The notes beneath the pieces were generated by a model. That model was not told the origin of the DNA. It was given only the letters and a program-made list of their open reading frames with translations, and did not search any database. This document shows, in pieces, positions 11,848 to 23,393 of a stretch of DNA of 64,000 nt. Every line of letters starts with the position of its first letter. Within the stretch, counting starts at the first letter, position 1. The position numbers were made by a program, and so were the translations under genes. The stretch is taken from the NCBI RefSeq assembly GCF_963676685.1, contig NC_092345.1, positions 46,583,838 to 46,647,837 of the forward strand, written 5' to 3'. This DNA is from Mytilus edulis. Its lineage: Eukaryota; Mollusca; Bivalvia; Mytilida; Mytilidae.

Positions 11848-12780
11848 TTATTATGTCCCAAAGTGGAGGGGGCATAATGTTTAACACTTGTCAGATCGTT
11901 TGTCCGTCTGTCCCAAAGTTGTTTTTTGTTCTCTTACAGTACTTTAGTTTGCCTCAACCAAATTCAATTAAACTTTTACAAAAGCTTATTATCACAATTC
12001 TCAGATCAAGTTTGAATTTTGGTGATGTCAGTAGTACTGTACTAGAGTATCAGAGTTATGCCCCTTTAGAAATGGGGAAAATATGCTGAATTTTTGGTTT
12101 CCTGTTCTCTAAAATTTAGTTTGTCTCAACCAAATGTTATGAAATCAATACACAATGCTTATCATCACAAAATACAGATTAAGTTTGAATTTTGGTAGTG
12201 TCTCTTTTACTAAATTCTATAGTTATGTTCTTTAAAAATGGAAAAAATTGTTTCGGCCTTCTAACTTAAGTTTTCCTCAACCAAATTTTATTAAACTTTA
12301 AAAAAATACTTTTTATCATAATTTTAATCAGATCAATTTCAAATTTTGGTAGTAAAACTTTTACCGTTCTTCAGTTATGTTCCTTTAACCCTTTCCTCCA
12401 TAGTGACACCTTTTGACGCCACCCCCTTTACTCCATAATGACGCCTTTTGACGCCTGTGTAGTACCTCTGTTGAAACGCTTTGACTACAAAGTGTCTGCA
12501 GTAGACTTAATTAAATTTGTATCCAATATGAAAAGGAATGTCATAGGAATATCTGACTTAAATTTATTTGATGAAATATTTGTTTTTCGCAATGCATTAA
12601 TACTTTAAAGCATATTTTCAGGATTCTATTGAAAAATCCTATGCGAATCAAGTATGCAAAAAAAAAAAAATTCAATGGAGGAAAGGGTTAAAACTTTGAA
12701 TAATATGCAAGCTGGAGTATCATTCCCTATTTATCATGTATATTTTTTATAAGATGCAGAGTTAAGGAACTTTAGTTGTT
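11848..12780. repeat. Dispersed repeat starting TATGTCCC
   Basis: Begins ATTATGTCCCAAAGTGG and shows an internal theme repeated roughly every 150-180 bp: CTCAACCAAAT, then AGTTTGAATTTTGGT, then AGTTATG. Interrupted by the piggyBac-type MITE at 12389-12687, so it is older than that insertion. The 78-aa frame here is repeat-derived. Confidence 0.6.
12385..12691. mobile_element. piggyBac-type MITE with TTAA duplication
   Basis: The element body is 12389-12687. It begins CCCTTTCCTCCATAGTGA and ends ATGGAGGAAAGGG, and is flanked on both sides by TTAA. TTAA targets with CCC...GGG ends are the signature of piggyBac elements. At about 299 bp it carries no transposase. Its insertion splits an AGTTATGTTCCTTTAA / AAACTTTGAA context of the older TATGTCCC repeat. 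Confidence 0.85.
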
Positions 12781-13183
12781 GCAAAGTTATTTTAAAATTG
12801 TCCATTTTCAAAAACTTTGAAAGGTTTTTAGAAATTTATGTATTTGTTAAAAAAATCGCAGCCTTAAACTTATAGTCACTTGAGATATATATCTATAAAT
12901 GGAGCCAAATTATATAGATGTTTTATGTCAATAAATACCACTGTTTGTGCATGTTTTTTTTTTTTTTTTGGAGGGCAGGGGTCTTATTTGCACAGTGCTC
13001 ATAGTTTTTTAGTCGATCATTAAAATTCATTTAAAGCTTAAAGACCAGCTATAAGGACAAGAAGCTTATCAAGCACTCACGATTTAGATTTTTATTAAAC
13101 ACACATTAATATACATAATGTACATTAAACAGAAAAAAATATTGATGCAAGATGTCATTCAACTTTTACTCTTTTATGTATAG

Positions 13184-13990
13184 GACAAGAACTATAGAAG
13201 ATACAGAGAAATTATATACAGCAGAAATGATAGGCAATGTAAAATTTGCAGAAGCCAACTAAACCTAAATGGTAAGGCACCTTTTAATATAAAAAAGTTA
13301 TTGAACTTGAAAGATGATTACTAGTATCATGATTACTATAAAAATTAAAAGATGTGGTATATTAAATATGAAAACTATCATGGCTTTGAGAAAGCAATTG
13401 TAGGCCTGTTACGACCTTCAATAATGAGAAAATCCATACCCTATACTATAGTCAAAGAAGGCAGCTATAAATGACCTAAAGATGAAACATTGAAACAATC
13501 CAAACTGTAAAACTAATCATGGTAATTGCCTAGTTTATAACAAAATGAATTACAAAAAATAAATATGACCGGTATGAAACAACAACAACAACAACCACTA
13601 AATTTTAGTGTCAGACTAAACTGACAAAAGCTACAGGCTCTGAACTTTGGACAGGCACAATAGGAATATGGCAAGGTTATATAAAATAAGATGTGGTATG
13701 ATTGCCAATAAGACAACTCTCCACCAGACAACCAATGATGTAAATTTCCTGCAAACACGGACTTGACTTCTGTAAATCAACTAATTTTTCGTGAATACTT
13801 TATTTGGCATTTTATACTTTCTAGTCTACATCGCAGTTATTTATTTTTCTCGAGTTCAAGTTTACTTAATGTATTTTAATAAGGAAAGATACACATGAAA
13901 AACATTTATTGCTGTTTCTCTCTCCATTTATAACATTTTATTTGTTTATTTTGTGTATTTATAGGTGATCAGACATCTTGGTTTTCATGA
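13184..13990 (+). CDS. Possible last two exons of an unidentified gene
   Basis: Two candidate exons splice in phase. Exon a, 13184-13271, follows TTTTATGTATAG, precedes GTAAGG, and encodes 29 residues ending near CKICRSQLNLNG, with a CxxC pair. Exon b, 13965-13990, follows GTGTATTTATAG and encodes DQTSWFS and a TGA stop. I do not recognise the protein. No upstream exon was found between the repeats at 10.6-12.8 kb. Short chance exons are common in AT-rich DNA, so confidence is low. Confidence 0.25.
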
Positions 13991-14828
13991 TCAATAGGTC
14001 ATTACTGAAGAGGAAACTAAAAGTTGAAATTTATTTACATAGTGCATAATTGGATTAATTTGAAATGGAATGTGTGCTTTCCTGCAAAAAAGAAATAGGA
14101 AATTTCAACATTATCACATGATAATGACCATAAACAAAATGGAGTTCTATCATAGATACACAAAAATACTATTGCATAAAAGCAACAACATATCTTAATC
14201 AAAAGAAAGGAGAATGCTGAACAAATACTATTTTGTTGTTGAAAAAAGGAACACCAGTTTTATCCACTCATTTACATCACTCCCTCATATCAAATATACA
14301 GAAGAAGATCATTGAAGAACAATTTGCAAAAATGATTTCTCTTAGAATTGAAGGGAATTGTTTAGTGAATGGAATAATGTATTCACTGAATTCTTACGTA
14401 GTGGATTGAATAACTGTATACAAGCTGAAACAGAAGAAATTCTAATTTAAAATAACACGAAAAGTGTTTATTTTATTATTTAATCTGCAAATATATAAAC
14501 AAATTCTTTAGAACACCACAAATGGTATGACATTCAAATTGGTTGCTTATTAATGTATTGCATTGAAACAATTACAAAGAAAATAGAAGCATTTGCTCCA
14601 AAAAAAAATATAAATCAAAGTTAAATTTATATAAAAAGTATAAACAATACCTAGATCTAAACAGTCAGACTGTATTATTTTCAATGTCATTAAAATGTTG
14701 AGTCAAACATATATTAAAGTTTTAAATATCATTTGCATCAATTATACAGTCTTGTAATAATTATATTCATACTGTTTGTATACATGGTGTAGTGAAGAAA
14801 TGTTTAACAAGTAAAAATAAGGGAAAAC
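13991..14828. other. No gene seen
   Basis: AT-rich DNA without recognisable coding or repeat structure, between the candidate terminal exon and the palindrome array. Confidence 0.4.
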
Positions 14829-15258
14829 ATTTCCTTAAGGGAAATTTGATGTTCAGAAATTTCCTTAGAGGAAATTTGAAGAACAATGATTTCCCTAGAG
14901 GAAATTTGTGGTCTTGAATTTTCCTCCAAGGAAAAGTGTTTGTCAAAAATTTCCTCACAGGAAAAAGTATTTCCTCCAAGGAAAATTTGAAGCTACAAAT
15001 TTCCTCACAGGAAAAAGTATTTCCTCCAAGGAAAATTTGAAGCTGCAAATTTCCTCAAAGGAAAAAGAATTTCCTCTAAGGAAAAAGAATTTCCTCTAAG
15101 GAAATAGAATTTCCTCAAAGGAAATTATTATGCAGCAAATTCCCTAAGGGAAATCTTTTTTCCCTTGAGGAAAAAACAATTTCCCTTGAGGAAAAATCTT
15201 TTTCCTTCAGGGAAATTTGATTTCCCTTGAGGAAAAGTACTTTTCCTCTGAGGAAATT
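14829..15258. repeat. Array of about 18 short palindromes, TTTCCYNNRRGGAAA
   Basis: Within 430 bp there are about 18 near-palindromic units. Examples are TTTCCTTAAGGGAAA, TTTCCTCACAGGAAA, TTTCCTCTAAGGAAA and TTTCCCTTGAGGAAA. Spacing varies: some units abut with 3-6 bases between, others are 10-20 bases apart. Each unit's arms co-vary (CCT with AGG, CCCT with AGGG), suggesting selection or mutational correction for pairing. Translations on both strands (93-aa minus, 63-aa plus) are by-products. A downstream stretch, 15260-15370, looks like another dispersed repeat. Confidence 0.9.
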
Positions 15259-15884
15259 GTTGAAAAAAGGGGCATAACTTTTTCAACAGTGGTGCTAGAT
15301 CCAAAAAAATTTAGGACAAATATCAGAGAACCAATACCAACCAAGTTATCAACTTTGTTTTGACTTAACTCCAAAAATTAAGGTGACAACTTTTGCACTC
15401 AGCGGAATTGCAAACTTGTCCCGGAGACTGTTTACATTATATTGTCATGATTTGGTAGACGTTTCATCCAACTTAATGGATGTTTAAAAGAATATTTTGC
15501 CATTCTCGTGGAGGAATTGTACCTTGTTAAATGGACTTGTAAAAAGTGTAGACTTATGAAAGAAACATTTTGTACTGGGTCTCAAGTTGACCACTTGGAT
15601 TTATATTTAATCCGCTTAACATCAATTACAACATGGATTTATCATTAATGCGACCACTGAATATTTGCTTTTACTCATCCAAATTTATGTTTTGATTTCA
15701 CTGTTCGCATGTTAAAGATGTGTATTTTAATAAAGTATCTGAACATCTGTATTTGGTTTCATTTGCCAGAGCTCAGTCACAGCGGAACGAACCATTAATC
15801 GACAAGAGGGAACGGTGACGCATAGCCACCCGACCCTCCTGTTACACATGTAAACTGGAATTCTCGCTGCACCTTAGACCCACC

Positions 15885-16730
15885 AACTGAATGTTAAGTC
15901 AAACTTCTAACTTTGGGTTTGGAATGCAATATAACTTCACATTCAATGGTGAACACCATCTCCAGGTTAATGGAACAGCAAAGGGAACAAAAATGGCCCC
16001 TTCTGTTGCCAATATGTTTATGGGCAAATTAGAACAGCAAATTATAAACACTTCTCTTTATCATGTATCGACTATAATGATATTAAGTGGGAGAATACTT
16101 AACTTTAACTTCATGCGTCCATTCAACATGCCAAAGACGCCTCACTAAATTCACTTAGGAAATGTCGGACTCTATAAGATCAGACTATTTTTGACACAGC
16201 TACACTAGTGTAGGATGGAATCATATTTACAGATATAGGAAGATGTGGTGTGAGTGCCATATCTGTATTGCATAGTAGCAGACAAAAATCAATACCTTTC
16301 TTTCACGAATTTTCACCGAAACCAATGTACAGAGAGTATGTCCTCTGTCAGGCCATCAGAATAAAGTGGCTGATCTATTTTGCTTTGCCTATGATACTGT
16401 GAAAAGGCGGTTACAAGAGCTCCGTGGTCACCCAAAAAAATCATGACTTTAGCAGAAAACATATTGTTTCTTTCGTGATAAGAAAATCAGCCGAGTTGAA
16501 TTGTTAACAATATAAAGATAAACATGACAAAAGGTGTACAAAAGAGTCCCGTTTGTGCTGACATAAAATTTCAAATTTGACAAATAATCCCACATTACCC
16601 GCTAAAAACGACTAGAAATCGAAAATTATCCGAGAGCCACCCGTACTGGCTTATCGTAGTCCCAAAGGCTTTAAAGAAATGATAGTGGGATCCGATATAT
16701 CCTCTAAACAAGACTCTTCGTCATCTCCTA
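15885..16730 (+). pseudogene. Penelope-like reverse transcriptase remnant
   Basis: The frame from 15891 contains the residues [20 protein letters not shown], matching the GTAMGTKxAPxxANLFM motif of Penelope-like and related reverse transcriptases. Further decayed pieces follow in order: RVPFVLT near 16540, and EPPVLAYRSPKGFKEMIVGS near 16630-16690, the region just before the family's C-terminal domain. Stops and frameshifts separate them. No GIY-YIG endonuclease is visible. Clearly dead, and 5'-truncated. The family assignment is from motif knowledge. Confidence 0.65.
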
Positions 16731-19038
16731 TAGTGTAAATGTGATAAACAGTGTGTTGGTGAGTCCGAACAACATTTCACAAACGTATGAACGGCTATCG
16801 TAGTGACTATAAATGCAATAAAAACAATAATTCACTTTAACCGTAAGAGGGGGGAATAATGGTTTACACTAGTATTTTTTAGGGGCCCTTTATAGCTTGC
16901 TGTTCGGTGCGGGCCAAGGCTCCGTGTTGAAGACCGTACCTCGACCTATAATGGTTTACTTTTATAAATTTTGACTTAATTGGATGCAGATTTGTCACAT
17001 TGGCACTCATACCACATCTTCCTATATACATCTTCTTCCTCTCAGTCGACGATGGAGAAATCAAAACTCAATCGACTATAATCATCAATGACAAAAACAC
17101 TGTTTGGTCTACGGAAAAGAGAGAATAACTCGTTTGGATGAATCACCAATAAATCTCTTTGAGTAGCAATGGGTATGCAAAAGATTTTTTTTGATAAGAG
17201 TGTCCAAACATTGGTTTAATAAAAGTTTAATTGTATTCTCTCCAGTATGTTGGGAAGTCAGAACAGCCATTTCACAAACGTATGACCTATCGTAGTGACT
17301 GTGAATGTAAGTCCGACATATATCTCAATCGACGATTGCCATCCTCATGCCACAATGTGCCAATCTCAATCGACTGACTATGAACATCATTGATAACTTG
17401 GTTGGCTTGATCTTTAAAATAATATTTCTTAGTAGTCATGGATATGGAATTGGAAAAGGATATCCAAATGAAATGTTTTCAAACAAGAGTTTAATTTTCT
17501 GTTTCCAAGTATTATTCGATATTAAGTTTGATTTGCAAATGGTCAATTTAAAGTTCGTGTCTGTTGGGTTATATAATAAATGTGGAAGAGCATGCACTCG
17601 GCTATAAACAGACAACAGTTGTATCCTGCTGTTCAAAAGTCATGTATAGATAAAGAGACAACAAACTGATCCATGTCACAAACTCAAACCGAGGGAAACA
17701 CATCAACTAAAAGAGGAAAACAACGGAACAACAGAAACACAGAACTGAAACAAAAACAAAAGCCAACATACAAAGAGACGAACAATTTGATAACAACTGC
17801 CATATGCCTGACTTGGTACACGACATGTATGTTATGGCTGAACAATTTAAAGATTTTTCTCAGATTTTCAAATATCATGGTTCAATATATGATGTTCTGC
17901 AGGATTTTATATAAATTTGAACGGTAGTCTTCTCGTGGTGAAATGAGAATTTTCTAAACGTTAAAACTTCATTTTATTATATACCTACTGTTAAATTGAT
18001 ATTTAAAGTTGTCTTTGCTTTTCAAATTTTTCCAACTAATTAGTTGTTGTGAACGATCGATACAACTACGGGGTTGTAATACCGATCACCAAGAGTCTTT
18101 TCGAGTGTGTTCGGGTAAAACGTTTAATGCTCTTCAACTTCGTACTTTATTTGGCCTTTTTATTTTTTTTTGGATTCGAGCGTCACTGATGAGTCTTTTG
18201 TAGACGAAACGCGCGTCTGGCGTAATACTAAATTTAGTCCTGGTATCTATGATGAGTTTATTTACTACCATGTCATGGGAAAATCATCTCGTTTGTCCTT
18301 AAAAAAAAAAGAAGAACTAAGTAAGTAAGTAAGTAAGTTGTAAATAAAAAGATTTATTTTAAGCAGGAAAAAGGTATGAAGGACAAGAACTGTAGACATA
18401 ACAAATGTAAGAGGACAGAAAAGAGTCTATGAGATACTACACTCTACGTACCATTAAGCGGAAGTGAAATACCTTTTCATATATGCAAGGCTTGGTGGAA
18501 TCTCTTAAAGCTGTTAATGGGCCGTGCAAGGCTTGTGGGATTCTCTTTAAGTTGTAAATCGGTCGTGCAAGGTCTTCAAGCAGTAAATCGGGCTTACAAG
18601 GCTTGGGTAAATAAAAAAATATTTCCCATGCCTGTTTCCTTGTTACAGGCTGGTCTAGTATTACGTCAATCTAGATTGTTTACAATTTAAATAAATAACA
18701 TAAATATATATATGTGATTAATATTTGCATTAAAATAAAGATATGTAATTCTAATGAGACAGGGTTCATTCACCTTCGGCCTTCTTCTGATTTGAATTAT
18801 TTTGAATTACTATTATTTAAAATAATTCACAAATAAATGTAATTGAACGTATTGTTGTTCTACTCGTTTCATTTAAATTTGTTTTTTTTTAAATAAATTC
18901 ATAATTACCGAAAACAATGTTCCCCGTAAAAGCGGTTTCTTACGTCAATCTTAATAGATCATTTGTCATGTCAACCTCAATTTACAAATGATTTACTTCT
19001 TACTTCATAACCTTTACAATCCCATTGCAGCATAAGTA
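16731..19038. other. Non-coding with several dispersed repeats
   Basis: 16985-17030 carries the GATGTGGT repeat inverted. 17690-17830 is a repeat ending GCCATATGCCTGACTTGGTA, related at that end to 43297-43640 and 53013-53400. 18168-18255 is a copy of the ACGAAACGCGCGTCTGGCGT repeat. 18319-18339 is a short (GTAA)n microsatellite. 18470-18600 shows three loose copies of GTGCAAGGCTTG. No gene seen. Confidence 0.5.
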
Positions 19039-19046
19039 TATATAAA
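19039..19046 (+). promoter_or_regulatory. TATA box for the EF-hand gene
   Basis: TATATAAA lies 82 bases upstream of the end of the non-coding first exon plus ATG (19128-19130). A start of transcription near 19070 would give a 5' UTR of about 55-60 bases. Inferred from spacing only. Confidence 0.45.
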
Positions 19047-19127
19047 TGAATGAATAAAAGAAAAAAAACACCAAGATAAAATTGACCTTCATCCAATAAA
19101 GACTTTATTCTCTTCCAAGTCGGAAAA

Positions 19128-21687
19128 ATGGTAAGAATTTTTTAATTTGAAATTATTAGCTGTGTGAATGCGATATAAAAATGAGGGTACATTTTATATG
19201 GCCTTCCAAATACCGTGTCGATCCCTAACATCACTGAAGAGACATTTATTGTCGAAATCCGGATCTGGTGTACAAAAAATATTAACACCTGGGCTGCGTC
19301 GGATAAAAATCGACCTTATGCAAATAAATATCAATACATCTGTTACCCTCTTTTGGGTTTAAAAAATCTCAAGGGGGAGTCTGTAACTGTTTAAAAATTG
19401 ATTTGTAAGAAGAACCCTACAAAACAGACCAACATTCACCTTTTAATTTTGTAAATTTAATGTACCAAAATCGTTCAAAGTCTTATATATCTACATGTTA
19501 ACGTAACCTGCATAAGGTCGATTTCTATCCGACGCAGCTCACCTTATGTTTGTGGCATAACATCGTGGCCACAAGTTACTTGTTTTCTGTTTAGTATTAA
19601 ATTTACATTAAGATCCATTTTGTTACATAATGTTGTTTGTGCTGTATTTAGACCCTTCTACAACGAAATTTGTTTTACATGCACACGTATAAAAATTGCG
19701 GTTTTTATCCAACGCAATCATAGGTTTGAACGTAGTTTTCAATTTAGACTCGTGAATACGATATACATATATAGACAACTTATATATATATAGTAATCTT
19801 TCACTTAAATTGACATCTAGCGCAGAAATTAATCTAAAATAAGTTAAATTCTAGTCTCGGATATACCAAAACAATATTTTCTTATTTATAACGAATTAAT
19901 TTACCACTAATATAAAGGGGAAAAACACAAAGGGCTTCGTTAAACAAGGAAAGTAATACACAGTAATTATTGTAAAAATTGGTTCAGATCTAAATAACCG
20001 TTTCAGTTAAAAACAATTCAATGTAACGCTACATGTACGGTGTCCGTCGGCTGATGTCTGCTCTTTTCGGGTTGTTGTCTCTTTGGCATATTCCCAATTT
20101 CCATTCTCAATTCTATGTGTTGGTTTTTTTTCTTCAGAAAATACAAATTTTGGTGTGTTTCCTGTTTTGTCTAATTGCCTCATGTACATCACAATGGTCC
20201 GGGTCAGGTGGAATATCACATGGTAACAATGGACCCAAGTTAAACCTTGGTCTTCATCATACCAGAGGAAGATGGAAATTCAGTGGATCAGGATCAACCA
20301 ATTTTGGGGGTAAATGGAATGTGGGTCTTAAAGCTACTTTCAAGTTCAAACGATCAGCACCATTGGTAAGTATTAAATCAAAACATCATCATTTTGATTT
20401 TTACCATCAGTGTCTTTTTTATATTGGTATTTTTCGCAAATACTTCTCCACCATAGGATATATATCTATACCTGTCCATTATAAAATACCTTCCTTGACT
20501 GCATGGGCATACATGTAAATCCACCGTATAGACCGGGTTATTTTGGAATCAGCTTTTATTTGCGATTACAAGATGAATTTGTCACGAAAATTTTAACTTA
20601 AAATGTAGTTTATAATTCACGTAGTGTATGGTCCTTTTCTGTTATGCATTTAACATAATTTATGTTAGTTTCCTGGAAAAGTGAAAATAATTAACCATCC
20701 ATTTTTCAGAAAGATATAGATAAACATACCGAAAAATATTGTAAATATCTATATGTATGTAATTAATGTTCTGTGCATTTTTTTTTTTCAGCCAATGTTT
20801 AATCTATCGATCAGAGCCAATCCATGTAGATTTGACCTTTACGACCAAAATACTGATGGTTTTATAACTGAGGAGGAAATCCATGCTATATTTGAGAATG
20901 AAACACTAACACGAACATTATTCCAGGCTTTGAGTAGTGGAAAAGGTAAAGGATAAAGTCAGATACATGTAGCTAATTTAACAGATTAAAAAACATTATC
21001 TAATCCATAATTGTTTAACAGATAGACACAGCATTTTTGGAATAATCTCGAGGTCTAAAGTTTAGAAGTTTGATTTATAAAAAAAAATAGTAGAATTTAA
21101 CATGCAGAATAACAGACAAAATAAATTTTACCATTACTACAATTTAAATCGCATGTATTTCAACTTTAACAGTGGCAAAGAAATTTTAGTTTTTGGACAA
21201 TACACCGCTTTCACAACAGCGATTGGCAACCCTGATCTGAAAATGATAAGCACGGTTATAGTCGTTATCACGTGATAAATAACGATATTATACCTGACAT
21301 GGGGCTAATCCTTTTCGATACTTACTGAAAATTGATGTTGAAAATAAAAATGGTATCGTCGAAATCATTTCTATACCGCAACATTGACTATTATAGTCTG
21401 TGGATGGTACAACAAAGTTTACATGCCACATAGTTTTATTATATATTTATGGTATCTTCGAGTATTCTTTTAAGGGCCTTATTACGTATTTCAGTATCAT
21501 GGCTATATTAAAATGTTATCTTTTTTTATATAATCAATTTTCAGAATTTGTAGGAATGAATTTCGGCTAATTTAAAAAAAAAAAGGGACGATAAAAATTT
21601 ACTTTGTGTTTTTTACTTGCAGTTAATCGAGGGATAACTAAAGAAGTGTTCGACATCATGGCACCTGCTGTTATTACAGGATGTTAG
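19128..21687 (+). CDS. Secreted single EF-hand protein, 149 aa
   Basis: Four coding exons: 19128-19130, 20138-20365, 20792-20945 and 21623-21687. The first coding exon is only the ATG, immediately followed by a GTAAGA donor. It joins in phase to AAA ATA CAA, giving MKIQILVCFLFCLIASCTSQ as a good signal peptide. Residues 21-77 are rich in glycine, tryptophan and lysine (NFGGKWNVGLKATFKFKR). Residues 95-106, DQNTDGFITEEE, form a complete canonical EF-hand loop with ligands at positions 1, 3, 5 and 12. The last exon ends VITGC then TAG. A polyadenylation signal follows at 21828. In-frame sequence upstream of 20138 is a dispersed repeat, so I place it in the intron. Likely secreted and calcium-binding; a role in shell or mucus is possible but not shown. 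Confidence 0.85.
19293..19538. repeat. Inverted repeat in EF-hand intron 1
   Basis: The left arm 19293-19322 (GCTGCGTCGGATAAAAATCG...) and right arm 19509-19538 (...GATTTCTATCCGACGCAGC) are 30-bp inverted copies with one or two mismatches, 186 bases apart. Probably a small transposon. The 64-aa frame starting at 19168 runs through it and is not a gene. Confidence 0.7.
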
Positions 21688-21827
21688 GAGTCTCCAATGG
21701 TTACTGTTTCATAAGCCTAGATTTGTAATACCGCAGTGGAAATCCTACCAAAGAGCATTTTACCTCAATATTTATTTTGCAATATTTACAAACGAATGTC
21801 TTATTGATTATTTATATTTTATTTTTC

Positions 21828-21833
21828 AATAAA
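21828..21833 (+). terminator. Polyadenylation signal AATAAA
   Basis: AATAAA 141 bases after the stop codon of the EF-hand gene, the first good signal downstream. Confidence 0.6.
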
Positions 21834-22851
21834 AATTCTATACATTTTATTATATAAACTTATATCTCTAATTCTATGCCAATGTATACCTTTCCGAAAC
21901 CATTGTATACAAAAATTAACCGTGACTCGGTATTTGTGCATTCAGTTTTCGGGTTTTAAGTTCTAGGTAATCTTGATTCGGGTTGTTCAAGGGATGTGAT
22001 TCGGACGCATGAAGTTTGTAAAGTGTTGTTTTCATATATTTTTTTATACCTATGTATTATTTTTTTACTTTATCTCTTGTTGCTGATAGACTTGGGTCAA
22101 ACCGTGACCTGCTTTCCAATTGTACAAATATCTTTCGATGGGAGGTAATTCAAAACAAATGAGGGTATTTTTGTTGCGTGTTTGTCTCGTTGGTATGACG
22201 CATTTGGATATGGTATACGGGAGATGGAATCACAGACTTTAAAATTAGAATTTGCTGCTTCTGTTCCATGTCGAAGGTACACTGGAATCAATTGATCAAC
22301 TTATAATGATTCAGTTGATAAACAAGATTTTTTCAGCAAGAATAAACATTTAAATATCAAAGAAGCTTTTCAAAAGAGAAAACAATCTTAATAAATATGG
22401 ACACATAATATCTAAAGTACAACAAACAAAAAAAACCACAAACAATACTATCTATAAGTAAATATTCGTAAATAGTGCAATTTTTTTTTATAAAAATACA
22501 GCAAAAAATTATGTTTTTTTTCTACATTCATGAACATTTAATAAAAATGAGCTATTTCTGAATAAAAAATGTATAAATTTTTAAGATACTCAATTTACTT
22601 ATAAAATACAGAAAGTACAAATTATTTAACAAAAAAACAATTTTTGTTTATCTTTTAAAACAAAAAAGGTAAGTCTTTCTTTCGAAAGGAAAAATACGGC
22701 CACAAATCCGAATTTTGAGCAAATATACAAAATTTCAACCTCATTTTAATAAAAAAAAAAAAAGTAGCACATGAGGGTATATTTTTTTATTTCAAATTTG
22801 ATTTAATCAGATAAAAATAGTCTATTTAGATTATATGGAAATCATTTATAC

Positions 22852-22922
22852 TATTTCGTGGCGGCCAGTTTTTTATTGGTGGAGGAAGCCTGAGTGCCGG
22901 GATAAAACCATCGACCTTCGAT
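22852..22922 (+). repeat. Dispersed repeat with CGTGGCGGCCAG core
   Basis: The stretch from ACTATTTCGTGGCGG to ACCTTCGATAG has an inverted relative at 42665-42727. A G-tract family end follows at about 22955-23022. The rest of 21834-23390 shows no gene. Confidence 0.65.
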
Positions 22923-23393
22923 AGTTTTTATTAAAATGAAGACATATGGTTTTAACCCCCACCCCCACCCATATTATATATCCAGGATTGAAACCCCTTT
23001 TGAATGACTGGATTCGCCCATGATTACTCTAGTAACAAAATACAAAACAATATATTTGTGTTAAGGCTTTCCCTATATTATATTTTTCCTAAGTCATCTT
23101 GATTCTAGTGCCGGAAGATTTTTTTGAAGAAATTATACTTTATAGATAAAATAGATAACTTCGACGATCATACTGGAAAGTAGAAAAAATAACTTACAAT
23201 TATATATAAAATATATACTATTAATTAATTCATAAGATTTTTTTAAAATGTTTACTAAAGAGATTAACACAATATCAAACCAATATACGGACCTTGTACA
23301 GTGTTTTAAACTGCACTGGTTCAGGTTGTATAACCGGATAAAAATGCTAGTGGAATATTTTTCTAATCGGACACCGGTACAAAGTGACAAACT

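Noticed and set aside
14767-15099. Lys/Phe-rich reading frames on both strands
   Set aside because: By-products of the palindrome array.
20033-20137. Using ATG at 20033 as the start of the EF-hand gene
   Set aside because: That segment is a dispersed repeat. A strong acceptor at 20136-20137 and an ATG-GTAAGA exon at 19128 give a proper signal peptide instead.
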